From positions 186,001 to 250,000 of the forward strand of contig NZ_JAIVKY010000009.1 of assembly GCF_020524325.1 (NCBI RefSeq): a stretch of DNA of 64,000 bases, in the 5' to 3' direction. The notes under the pieces were generated by a model. It saw nothing but the letters and a program-made list of their open reading frames with translations, ran no database searches and was not told the DNA's origin. Numbering within the stretch: position 1 is the first letter of the stretch; each line of letters begins with the position of its first letter. This DNA is from Sutcliffiella horikoshii (GTDB lineage: Bacteria; Bacillota; Bacilli; Bacillales; Bacillaceae_I). The translations under genes and the position numbers were made by a program. Below, piece after piece: positions 1-6,932 of this stretch.

Positions 1-118
1 AAATATCTTTTTTCCAAGTATTATTTTGGGGATATCTGCTCGGAAACCGACTAAAAGCAAGCAATATGGCCCACCAAATAAAAAATCCCAATATTAAAGC
101 ACCAACGTTTTCATACAA
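1..118 (-). CDS. Small membrane protein, 3' end outside window
   Basis: An open frame runs from a TTG at 118 off the left edge and encodes at least 39 residues. It starts MYENVGALILGFF, has one hydrophobic helix (about residues 5-23), then a polar tail (SRYPQNNTW). A purine-rich AGGGGGAG lies 8 bases before the TTG, which supports that start. No family is recognised. The remainder of the gene is outside the window. Confidence 0.5.
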   Translation of the reverse strand, partial: MYENVGALILGFFIWWAILLAFSRFPSRYPQNNTWKKDI

Positions 119-264
119 CAAACTGACTCCCCCTCTTCCCTGTCCTTTACTTATAATTTAACATAAACTACCAAAATATAGAGATGTTTTCAGAAACAAA
201 TTATTTTTCCGACTACTCGTTACATGTTTATGTTAAAATTACCCTAATTATTTTATAGGGGTGA

Positions 265-314
265 GGGGACAGGCATCGCGACCCATCTAAATGGTGGGTC
301 ACGGTTCCTGTCCC
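265..314. repeat. Inverted pair of GGGGACAGGCAC elements
   Basis: GGGGACAGGCATCGCGACCCA (265-285) is followed after 8 bases by an inverted copy ending in CCTGTCCC at 314, so the pair can form a long imperfect hairpin. It lies directly upstream of the ribosome binding site of the gene at 340. This is the only closely spaced inverted pair of the element in the window. Confidence 0.75.
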
Positions 315-339
315 TTTAGATCAAAAGGAGTGAATTCAC

Positions 340-900
340 ATGAAATTTGTACACATATTCGGCCCCCAAGCAGTTGGGAAAATGACGGTTGGCCAGGAGT
401 TAGCGAAAATAACAGATTTGAAGCTTTTCCACAATCACATGACGATTGATTTGGTTGGGAATTTTTTTGATTACAGCACAAAGGAAGCCAAGCGGTTAGT
501 AAATTTGTTTCGCCAGGAGATATTTGAAGAGGTTTCTAAAAGCGACCTGTATGGGATGATGTTTACGTATGTGTGGATGTTTGATATGGAGTCGGATTGG
601 GAGTATGTGAGAAATCTCACCAACCTGTTTGAATCCAGAGGTGCGACTGTTTATTACGTAGAATTAGAAGCAGATCTAGAAGAACGACTGGAGCGAAACA
701 AAACGCCAAACCGGCTGGAGCACAAGCCGAAAAAGCGAGACTTGGAGTGGTCTGAAAAGGATTTAATGCAAACATTGGAGAAACATCGATTGAATTCAAT
801 GGATGGAGAGATTACTTTCCCTAACTATATCAAGATTAATAATACTGACATGAGTGCAAAGGAAGTGGCCCAGGTCATCAAGGATCAGTTTGGTTTTTGA
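340..900 (+). CDS. P-loop NTPase, kinase-like (AAA family ATPase of shikimate-kinase style)
   Basis: The protein has 186 residues and opens with a Walker A loop, GPQAVGKMT at residues 8-16, directly after a beta strand (KFVHIF). This is the layout of small nucleoside or metabolite kinases. A charged helical middle (LEADLEERLERNK) could be a lid region, and the C-terminus (NTDMSAKEVAQVIKDQFGF) is the usual last helix of such kinases. The substrate cannot be read from the sequence. AAGGAG lies about 10 bases before the ATG. The gene stands alone on the plus strand with an inverted repeat pair immediately upstream and a convergent gene downstream. Related Bacillus proteins are usually annotated only as AAA family ATPase. 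Confidence 0.7.
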   Translation: MKFVHIFGPQAVGKMTVGQELAKITDLKLFHNHMTIDLVGNFFDYSTKEAKRLVNLFRQEIFEEVSKSDLYGMMFTYVWMFDMESDWEYVRNLTNLFESRGATVYYVELEADLEERLERNKTPNRLEHKPKKRDLEWSEKDLMQTLEKHRLNSMDGEITFPNYIKINNTDMSAKEVAQVIKDQFGF

Positions 901-935
901 GGAGAAGGGCGTGCGCCACTTTCCATCATTGGTAC

Positions 936-975
936 AAGGGGGGGAATTTCAAGAACACTTTCCCCACCTCTTTTC
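936..975 (+). terminator. Probable intrinsic terminator
   Basis: AAGGGGGGGAA pairs with TTCCCCACC (one bulge) across a 12-14 base loop and is followed by a T-rich tract. It lies between two convergent genes, 35 bases after the stop at 900. Confidence 0.45.
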
Positions 976-988
976 TCACCAATCACAT

Positions 989-1447
989 TCACTTTATTTT
1001 TGCCACACCGAATGCAAAATGGTCAAACAAAATGTTTTCTACAAGTTCTCCCTGCTCGTCTTTACAATCAACAATCATAATCAATTCCGAGTGTACGCCT
1101 TTTAACAACCGTTGTTTCTTTTTTAAGACCTTTTCCGTAAAGAGACGTATGGCAAAACCTAAAACAAACCCGGCAGATGCACCTATTAAACCCCAATAGA
1201 TTGGCCCCCATGCTAATTTAAAACCTATACTGGCACCAATTACTGCAAAAGCGGTCCCTAGTGCTGCTCCAATATCAATAAGAGATGTCCCATCTGAATG
1301 ATGAAGGGTATCAAATAGTTTATGTTCCTCTTTTCTGTTATCGAGAGGGACGACAAATATATTTTCTCTTTCTATTCCTTTCTTCTCAAGAGTGGAAATT
1401 GCCAATTCAATATGGATGGAATGTTTGAATGTAGAATATAATTGCAT
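989..1447 (-). CDS. Membrane protein with glycine-rich hairpin
   Basis: 152 residues. The N-terminal 50 residues are soluble (HIELAISTLEKKGIERENIFVVPLD), resembling the beta-alpha-beta start of general-stress proteins. Residues about 58-105 form two glycine-rich hydrophobic segments (AALGTAFAVIGASIGF and YWGLIGASAGFVLGFAI), a glycine-zipper hairpin. The C-terminus (SELIMIVDCKDEQGELVENIL) is soluble again. The start is an ATG 3 bases after the stop of the upstream gene, with AAGGTGG 8 bases ahead, so the two genes are one transcription unit. Function is unknown. Confidence 0.7.
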   Translation of the reverse strand: MQLYSTFKHSIHIELAISTLEKKGIERENIFVVPLDNRKEEHKLFDTLHHSDGTSLIDIGAALGTAFAVIGASIGFKLAWGPIYWGLIGASAGFVLGFAIRLFTEKVLKKKQRLLKGVHSELIMIVDCKDEQGELVENILFDHFAFGVAKIK

Positions 1448-1450
1448 GGT

Positions 1451-2305
1451 CTAGTCCACCTTTTGCCCTTTTATTACCCGAAAGGATGAAGATTGGTACT
1501 TTTTCATAAAAAATCCACGTTGTTCTTTATCGTATAATTTATTATTTTCAACCGTGTTAATATATGAATCAAAAATCGCAAACCCATAAAGTGATGGGAA
1601 GAAGAGGAGCCACTCTGGATCAATAACCGACGTAGCCTTTTCAATTTCCCCTAAAAACAATAGAGATATAGCTTCCAGGCCGTGAGAGTAATAAAAAAAG
1701 ACGATCACCCAAACGATAACGAAAAATGCTGTTACTATTCTATGTAAGTAAAGTTGCCCTAATCCTGGTATAAAAAGAGACCAAAGGACTGCCATAACAG
1801 GGTTTCTTTTATCTAAATAATTTATTTCAAGGGCCCCTATACTAAAAGAATTGAACTTATGCTCTTCCCGCTCTGCCAACACAAAGACCCTATTCATATC
1901 AACCGTTGTACGATAGCTATCCCAGATTGCAAATATATAGACTGGAATATAAATTAATAACCATTGGGTATCTAGAATATCTTTCGCTTTATCGATGTCT
2001 CCTTGAAAAGAATAGATCATGGCTAAATTAACATGTGATTTAATATTAATTAAAACTTCCCAGATAAACAGAACAAATCCCCGAAGATATTTGGACAAAA
2101 GCAGATGACCAAAACCAGGAAAAGCAGCACTCCACCAAGCCATGATATATGGGTTTCTAAGATGAAGTTGAGTCGTACCCAATATACTGACATGCGCTCT
2201 ATACCTTCTTGCTGTGTTGTCATTACTATAATTCTCCAAGATGTTCTCCTTTAAGAAAAGCCTATTATCCGTATGTTTCCTCAATCTTCTTCTTTTATGT
2301 AGCAC
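1451..2305 (-). CDS. Membrane protein built from an internal duplication
   Basis: 284 residues from a GTG start; the start is uncertain because no strong ribosome binding site precedes it. The protein consists of two similar halves. Residues about 52-145 and 166-260 each contain RNP..MA..WS..FPG.G followed by hydrophobic segments, then G-[DE]-I-[DE]-KA, a D..WLL motif and a FAI.DSY..TV signature. Four or more membrane segments are likely. I do not recognise a functional family. It is coupled to the gene at 989-1447, whose ATG follows its TAG stop after 3 bases. Confidence 0.7.
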   Translation of the reverse strand: MLHKRRRLRKHTDNRLFLKENILENYSNDNTARRYRAHVSILGTTQLHLRNPYIMAWWSAAFPGFGHLLLSKYLRGFVLFIWEVLINIKSHVNLAMIYSFQGDIDKAKDILDTQWLLIYIPVYIFAIWDSYRTTVDMNRVFVLAEREEHKFNSFSIGALEINYLDKRNPVMAVLWSLFIPGLGQLYLHRIVTAFFVIVWVIVFFYYSHGLEAISLLFLGEIEKATSVIDPEWLLFFPSLYGFAIFDSYINTVENNKLYDKEQRGFFMKKYQSSSFRVIKGQKVD

Positions 2306-2333
2306 GGATAAAGAACCGGGTTAAGTGCGGGTT

Positions 2334-2355
2334 AAGGAGACAGGCACGCCAAACA
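2334..2355 (+). repeat. GGGGACAGGCAC element, degenerate copy
   Basis: GGAGACAGGCACGCCAAAC matches the element except for the last few bases. It lies about 35 bases from a terminator hairpin at 2389-2416. Confidence 0.6.
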
Positions 2356-2388
2356 AGTAACAGCAAAACAAAGGATTTTTCATAAAAA

Positions 2389-2416
2389 ATACCCAAAGAC
2401 CATAATCTTTGGGTAT
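2389..2416 (-). terminator. Intrinsic terminator of the methyltransferase operon
   Basis: An 11-bp perfect stem (ATACCCAAAGA / TCTTTGGGTAT) with a 6-base loop is followed on the minus strand by TTTTTT. It starts 2 bases after the stop codon at 2419. A T-run on the plus side could make it bidirectional. Confidence 0.85.
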
Positions 2417-2418
2417 TT

Positions 2419-3126
2419 TTATTTAGATATAGCTTTCACCATAAGAAAATGTGGATTCGTCATGAGATAGTTGTAAGCTTCCTCTTTTACTTCTCGCATC
2501 TTCTCGTGCGGTTTAGGTTCGATAAGTTTATCAAGCATAAAAATTTGAACAGTTTCATTTACGATATCCTCCATCGGTCTCCTGTAAAAACTGACTTCAA
2601 TGGTGATGGTCGGCTTTTGCCACGTTTCTGTTAGTAGTTGCGTTTTAAAGTAATCTTCACAATGGAACCTTGTATAGTCCATGAATGGATGATGAACCGA
2701 AAACAAAAATGTTCCCCCTGGTTTTAACACCCGATTGAATTCTTGGAACGTTGGTGACCAATCCTTTAGATAGTGAAGTGTAAGAGAGCTAATAATTACA
2801 TCAAAGGAATTGTCCTGAAATGGCAGAGGCTCTTGAAGATCGTGACAAAGGAACGTGGCCTCGTCCCCCACTCTCTCTTTTGCTGCTTTGATCATTTCGG
2901 GACTAAGGTCTATACCCGTAACCTCGGCACCACGTTGCAACAATTGAGCACTGTACCAACCAGCGGAGCAACCGGCGTCCAGCACTTTTTCACCTTTTAA
3001 GTTAGACGGCAAAGCAGCCATCATAGCCGGTCGTTCGTAGTAAGCGTTATAAGGACTTCCTGCATCTGTATCCTTTTGATAGGTTTGAGCCAGTTTGTTG
3101 TAGGTTTCTTTTGTGGGGTTGGTCAT
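2419..3126 (-). CDS. Class I SAM-dependent methyltransferase
   Basis: 235 residues. The SAM-binding motif I is [16 protein letters not shown] at about residues 48-63, followed by the acidic motif II end ([11 protein letters not shown]), a Q/D motif ([12 protein letters not shown]) and the post-motif [13 protein letters not shown]. This is a Methyltransf_11/25-type fold. The C-terminal part (about 150-235) is less conserved and probably determines the substrate, which cannot be inferred. AGGAG lies 9 bases before the ATG. It is the last of three minus-strand genes (4119 to 2419) with gaps or overlaps of 20 bases or less, and a strong terminator follows its stop. Confidence 0.85.
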   Translation of the reverse strand: MTNPTKETYNKLAQTYQKDTDAGSPYNAYYERPAMMAALPSNLKGEKVLDAGCSAGWYSAQLLQRGAEVTGIDLSPEMIKAAKERVGDEATFLCHDLQEPLPFQDNSFDVIISSLTLHYLKDWSPTFQEFNRVLKPGGTFLFSVHHPFMDYTRFHCEDYFKTQLLTETWQKPTITIEVSFYRRPMEDIVNETVQIFMLDKLIEPKPHEKMREVKEEAYNYLMTNPHFLMVKAISK

Positions 3127-3146
3127 GTTTATCGTCTCCTAAATCT

Positions 3147-3572
3147 TTATTTTGGAGCCTCCAATAAAATTAATGCTTCATACAAATCTTTTTGCAGTTT
3201 TTCATTTTCACTCACATAAAATACCAAAAAGTTATTTATTCCATAAGATTGGTGTTCTATCAATTCCATTGTGGCAGTTTTTTCATCAAAGTCCACAATC
3301 CCATTTGCTCTTTCGGTTGATGAGGGGAAAATATAAATGGACAACATGTTCTGTTCTAGACTATACACTTCAGGTGTTACACCGTTTAATTCTAGTGTAA
3401 AGACACTCTCTGTTGATGAGTTTTCATTTTCTTCTAAAGTAAACCCTTGCTCAGTTAATACCTCAAACACTTCATCTAGGCTAATTGGATCTTTGATTGG
3501 ATCTTGCTCTTGCTTTGTGCAACCTCCTAAGATAGCTAGGAGACCTGCGAAAATTAATAGTTTCTTAAACAA
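3147..3572 (-). CDS. Lipoprotein of unknown function
   Basis: The best start is the TTG at 3572, not the longer frame reaching 3740. AAGGAGGGG sits 8-9 bases upstream, and the 141-residue product then begins with a signal peptide and lipobox (LLAILGGC). The mature part begins TKQEQDPIKDPISLDEVFE and contains SLEQNMLSIYIFPS and TATMELIEHQSYGINNFLVFY. It resembles small Bacillus lipoproteins that are carried near membrane or envelope genes. The gene overlaps the stop of the upstream gene by 8 bases, so it is probably translationally coupled. No specific function is recognised. Confidence 0.7.
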   Translation of the reverse strand: MFKKLLIFAGLLAILGGCTKQEQDPIKDPISLDEVFEVLTEQGFTLEENENSSTESVFTLELNGVTPEVYSLEQNMLSIYIFPSSTERANGIVDFDEKTATMELIEHQSYGINNFLVFYVSENEKLQKDLYEALILLEAPK

Positions 3573-4119
3573 CTTTACTCTCCCCTCCTTCTCCCTCTTC
3601 ATGATATTTATCATAATGCTCCCTGAAAACATCTTTAAGAATGCTAATATTGGACTCACTAGAGACAATATCAAGTACATCCGAACTTGTGTATAAAAGA
3701 TACGTTTCATTGTAAAAGCATATATGCAGTTGTCTCTCATGACCTTTCATTAGCCCAATCATGTATCGATATAACCTTTCCGCGTTTAAGTTCGTGATTG
3801 TCGTATACACACAGGTGCATTCTAAGTCGTCACTCCAAATTTTGGTTTCTTTCCAGTTGGTGATAACGAACTTTCTACCTAAATGGAGCTTTTCTTTTTG
3901 CTTAAACCCCTCAGACTCATAGGCTGAAAGAAAAGTACAATCTACTTTTGATTGTTTTTCAAGCTTCAAGCTTTTAAAAATCTCCTTAAGCAACCCTGGG
4001 TTCTCTTCTAACACCGTCCATCCAAACCTTATTCTTTGACGATCCCCCACTTGAAAATATGGGGCCAATGGATTGGTTATATTTATATCATTAAACGTTT
4101 TTAGTTTCATACTTTTCAC
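3565..4119 (-). CDS. Hypothetical protein
   Basis: 184 residues from a GTG at 4119; an ATG three codons later is an alternative start. It is soluble, without membrane segments or signal peptide, and rich in aromatic and charged residues (RQRIRFGWTVLEENPGLLKE, TCVYTTITNLNAERLYRYMIG). No family is recognised. It is first in a three-gene unit with a lipoprotein (8-base overlap) and a methyltransferase. Confidence 0.55.
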   Translation of the reverse strand: MKSMKLKTFNDINITNPLAPYFQVGDRQRIRFGWTVLEENPGLLKEIFKSLKLEKQSKVDCTFLSAYESEGFKQKEKLHLGRKFVITNWKETKIWSDDLECTCVYTTITNLNAERLYRYMIGLMKGHERQLHICFYNETYLLYTSSDVLDIVSSESNISILKDVFREHYDKYHEEGEGGESKVV

Positions 4120-4244
4120 CGATCTCTATGTTTTAGTAGTATTTTACCAATATTTGATACCTTTTGTGAAACTAATTCATCTAGAAAACGTAGACGGTAG
4201 TAGAACAATTTTTGAAATGACGAAAGGGGTTAAGTTAAGGAGAG

Positions 4245-4424
4245 ATGGAAAACCAAACATGTAAAAAATGCGGAGGCAAGGAATTTGCAGAAGGAACAGA
4301 CTATATGCCTATTAAAACCAGTAAAATGGCGCTAACCGGTGCTAATAAAATTTTCACATTCTGTTTAGATTGCGGAGAAGTAGATTCTATAAGGATTGAA
4401 AATACAGAGATTTTCAGAAAGTGA
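4245..4424 (+). CDS. Small zinc-ribbon protein
   Basis: A 59-residue gene with TAAGGAG just before its ATG. The protein has two CxxC pairs, CKKC near residue 6 and CLDC near residue 40, spaced as in a treble-clef or rubredoxin-like zinc ribbon. Between them lies a polar stretch (TDYMPIKTSKMALTGANKIF). Such proteins are often annotated as TFIIIB-like or nucleic-acid-binding; the role is unknown. Confidence 0.7.
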   Translation: MENQTCKKCGGKEFAEGTDYMPIKTSKMALTGANKIFTFCLDCGEVDSIRIENTEIFRK

Positions 4425-4427
4425 TCG

Positions 4428-4450
4428 TCTCGGCAGGCACGCGGCACCTA
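4428..4450 (+). repeat. Degenerate GGGGACAGGCAC element
   Basis: CTCGGCAGGCACGCGGCACC begins 4 bases after the stop of the zinc-ribbon gene. It keeps the CAGGCACG core and its position matches other copies that follow stop codons, but it is diverged. Confidence 0.35.
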
Positions 4451-4496
4451 AAACACTGTGGAAGAATGGCTACACAACTAGTATTAAGGAGAAAAA

Positions 4497-4967
4497 ATGA
4501 ACAACTTACAGTTTACTTATCAATTTTCAAATGAACCCCATGCAATTTCAAATAAACACTCTAGAGATGTGCCTACCATCCTCTCCATTGATGCTATTTT
4601 CATTGTGAAAATTAAGGGTGAAGTTTATTTAGAGGCGGAAATCGCTATTCTAGAATTCTATAAGGCACTCTTAAAATGGAAACAAGAATTTACCTGTTCC
4701 CACATTCCCGCGTTCCATTACTATACAATTGAGTATGACGATTACGAGGACGGAGCAATTCTTCCCATGCTACCTTTTGCAGACAAGGCAAGGATTACAA
4801 CCATTTGGGCAGAAGTTGATATTTATAATGTCTTTGATCAGTCTTATGCCGTTTCAAAGCTTGTGGAGCTAGAGGCTAAACTTAAAAGGGATATCGAGAA
4901 CTATTTCCTAATAGATTGGGAGAAGTTCGTGCGACACATTCCTTATGTAAGCGATAATATATTTTAG
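4497..4967 (+). CDS. Hypothetical protein
   Basis: 156 residues, soluble, rich in aromatic and acidic residues ([44 protein letters not shown]). The start has AAGGAG 6-7 bases ahead. The stop is 10 bases before fosB, so the two may be co-transcribed. No family is recognised with confidence. Confidence 0.55.
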   Translation: MNNLQFTYQFSNEPHAISNKHSRDVPTILSIDAIFIVKIKGEVYLEAEIAILEFYKALLKWKQEFTCSHIPAFHYYTIEYDDYEDGAILPMLPFADKARITTIWAEVDIYNVFDQSYAVSKLVELEAKLKRDIENYFLIDWEKFVRHIPYVSDNIF

Positions 4968-4977
4968 AGGTGACACC

Positions 4978-5400
4978 ATGCCAATAAAAGGACTCAACCA
5001 TTTTTTATTTTCTGTTTCAGATTTAGAAGTTTCTATTAAATTTTATAAAGATGTATTTGGTGCTAAATTGATGGTAAAAGGCAGAAACACTGCATACTTT
5101 GATTTAAATGGAATGTGGCTAGCTCTCAATGTAGAGGAAGATATACCTCGTAATGAGATACACCAATCCTATACACACATTGCTTTTTCCATTGAAGAAG
5201 AAGAGTTTGATGAAATCTACGAGAAACTAAGGAAATTGAACGTGAACATTTTATCAGGTCGCCCTAGAGATGAACGAGATAAGAAATCCATTTATTTTAC
5301 GGACCCAGATGGTCATAAATTTGAGTTTCATACAGGTACACTGCAAGATAGATTGGAGTACTACGCAAAAGCGAAAACACACATGGATTTTTTTAACTAA
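4978..5400 (+). CDS. fosB: Metallothiol transferase FosB (fosfomycin resistance)
   Basis: 140 residues, the normal FosB length, with a glyoxalase/VOC fold. It inactivates fosfomycin by opening the epoxide with a thiol (bacillithiol or cysteine) in the cytoplasm. The three divalent-metal ligands are visible: His8 ([11 protein letters not shown]), His67 (YTHIAFS) and Glu116 (HKFEFHTG). Each is one residue beyond the published positions in Bacillus FosB. GAGGTGACACC precedes the ATG. The gene is intact and in a chromosomal context common in Bacillus; nothing suggests recent mobility. Confidence 0.92.
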   Translation: MPIKGLNHFLFSVSDLEVSIKFYKDVFGAKLMVKGRNTAYFDLNGMWLALNVEEDIPRNEIHQSYTHIAFSIEEEEFDEIYEKLRKLNVNILSGRPRDERDKKSIYFTDPDGHKFEFHTGTLQDRLEYYAKAKTHMDFFN

Positions 5401-5418
5401 AATGACGGAGGAAAGCAA

Positions 5419-5943
5419 ATGGGTCAGAATGCTATAAAAATCAGAAAAGCAAATCTATCAGATACAAAAGGGATAGCTAAAGTACACGTTGAAAGTTGGA
5501 AAACTACATACGCCAATATTGTTCCAGACGAATACTTGAACAAGTTAACTTATGAAAGTCGGGAACAAATATGGATAAACAGCATTCCAAATGGCGGTGT
5601 ATATGTAGCAGAAAATAATGAAGGCGAAATCGTTGGTTTTTCTTCTGGCGGGAAAGAACGAAGTGGTGATTATGATGGCTTTGACGGGGAGTTATATGCG
5701 ATCTATATTTTAAAAGAGTATCAGGGACAAGGGATTGGAAGAGCACTTGTTCAACCAATAATGGAAGAACTTATAGGAATGGGATTAAACTCCATGCTTG
5801 TTCTTGTTTTAAGAGACAATGCTTCGTGTTTGTTTTATGAAGCGCTGGGTGGCAAAAAAATAGATGAAATTGAAGTGCAGATTGCTGGGAAGAAGCTTAC
5901 GGAAGTTGTTTATGGTTGGGAGAATGTTAAAGGGGTATTTTGA
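5419..5943 (+). CDS. GNAT family N-acetyltransferase
   Basis: 174 residues. The N-terminus (IKIRKANLSDTKGIAKVHVESWKTTY) is the typical GNAT strand-helix start. The acetyl-CoA loop is YQGQGIGRALV near residue 110, and the C-terminal motif is FYEALGGKKIDEIEVQIAGK. GGAGGAAAGCAA precedes the ATG. It lies 18 bases after fosB and may belong to the same transcript. The substrate is unknown; it resembles the YitI/PaiA-type general acetyltransferases. Confidence 0.85.
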   Translation: MGQNAIKIRKANLSDTKGIAKVHVESWKTTYANIVPDEYLNKLTYESREQIWINSIPNGGVYVAENNEGEIVGFSSGGKERSGDYDGFDGELYAIYILKEYQGQGIGRALVQPIMEELIGMGLNSMLVLVLRDNASCLFYEALGGKKIDEIEVQIAGKKLTEVVYGWENVKGVF

Positions 5944-5946
5944 GCC

Positions 5947-5966
5947 GGGGGACAGGCACCGCTGCC
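5947..5966 (+). repeat. GGGGACAGGCAC element
   Basis: GGGGGACAGGCACCGCTGCCC starts 3 bases after the TGA of the acetyltransferase, in the gene's orientation. A partial inverted half (AGGTCACGGCGCC) follows at about 5983-5995. Confidence 0.7.
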
Positions 5967-6163
5967 CTTTCTTTATTAAGTATAGGTCACGGCGCCTTCT
6001 AATCTACCTTAGGTCTCCATTAAGATAGTTATAGTTACCAATCACTTCAAAAGCCTTTTCTTCCGGGTTAAATTCAAGTAAAAAATGGGGCTTTCAAATG
6101 GTAAAGGAAAATGACGGAAGTTGGGCTGTGGCGTTTGTACCACTTCAGTAGCTAGGTGAGCCG

Positions 6164-6186
6164 TGGGGACAGACACGCCAACCCAT
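6164..6186 (+). repeat. GGGGACAGGCAC element
   Basis: GTGGGGACAGACACGCCAACCCA, one mismatch in the core. It lies 8 bases before the hairpin array at 6194. The rest of 5967-6163 shows no gene. Confidence 0.75.
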
Positions 6187-6193
6187 AAATTAA

Positions 6194-6347
6194 ATGAAGA
6201 CAATCTCAAACAGATTTTGAAAACGAAATTGTCTTCATTACGTGGATGAAGACAATTATGTGGAGTTTACAGAGTTGAAATTGTCTTCATAACACCCATG
6301 AAGACAATCATGTCCTTTTTTCTACGTTGAGATTGTCTTCATGGGTG
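6194..6347. repeat. Tandem hairpin array, 52-bp period
   Basis: Three successive hairpins share one stem. ATGAAGACAAT starts at 6194, 6246 and 6298, and its complement ATTGTCTTCAT at 6228, 6280 and 6332, so both arms repeat at exactly 52 bp. The third stem is extended to 17 perfect base pairs by CACCC/GGGTG. Loop sequences differ between units. It occupies the gap before the small gene at 6513 together with 6348-6500, which holds nothing recognisable. Confidence 0.85.
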
Positions 6348-6512
6348 AGATCCCCCTTGCAACTAAAACTCTAAACTAAAATTTCGAAGTTTCAAAACGG
6401 GGTGCTGAAGTAGGAAGAGAAAAAGAGATAAAAATGTTAGTATAAAAATAAAGAGGAAAATTACCATTATTTTTACAAATATTTTAGTGATTAAAAAAGT
6501 GAGGTGAACCTA

Positions 6513-6758
6513 GTGGATATATTACTCTGGATAACAATCGCTTTCATAGTAATCGGCTTTGTTGTTCTCGCTTCTTTGAAAAAAGGGATGGAAAGTAAGC
6601 TCGCTTTTATTAAAGCAAATGAGGAAAGCGAGGAAAGTTCAATAAAAGCTAAATCTATAATTTGGTGGATATATAGCGCCACAGCTTGGGGAATAGTTAG
6701 TATGGGTCTTATAGTTTGGAGTTTTCATAGTTATTTTTGGGTAACTGGTGCTGGATGA
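6513..6758 (+). CDS. Small two-helix membrane protein
   Basis: The GTG at 6513 is preferred over the GTG at 6504 because GAGGTG lies 6 bases before it. The 81-residue product has an N-terminal membrane helix (ILLWITIAFIVIGFVVLASL), a charged linker (KANEESEESSIKAK) and a second helix (SATAWGIVSMGLIVWSF). Function is unknown. It lies between two hairpin arrays with related stems, and the second array begins on its last codons. Confidence 0.65.
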   Translation: MDILLWITIAFIVIGFVVLASLKKGMESKLAFIKANEESEESSIKAKSIIWWIYSATAWGIVSMGLIVWSFHSYFWVTGAG

Positions 6759-6916
6759 AGACCTCTCTCTTCTTGTTTCTATGTAACTGACGTCTTCATT
6801 AGGGCGATGAGGACCCCTCTCTCCTTGTTTCTATGTAACTAAGGTCCTCATTAGGGCGATGAAGACCATTACTCTCCCATTCTTAACCAATTGAGGTCTT
6901 CATACTTGAAGACCTC
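6755..6916. repeat. Tandem hairpin array, 52-bp period, with compensatory change
   Basis: ATGAAGACC (6755), ATGAGGACC (6807) and ATGAAGACC (6859) pair with GTCTTCAT (6792), GTCCTCAT (6844) and GTCTTCAT (6896). Both arm series repeat at exactly 52 bp. The middle unit has A-to-G in one arm and T-to-C in the other, which preserves pairing. Units one and two share the loop phrase TTGTTTCTATGTAACT and the joints share TTAGGGCGATGA. Confidence 0.85.
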
Positions 6917-6932
6917 AAAACACTTTCTCACA

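Noticed and set aside
897-1199. Plus-strand frames after the first gene
   Set aside because: They cross the terminator and are antisense to the membrane protein gene at 989-1447; no supporting features.
6194-6916. CRISPR-like arrays
   Set aside because: The repeated phrases are degenerate, contain no constant 28-37 base repeat with unique spacers, and no cas genes are present.
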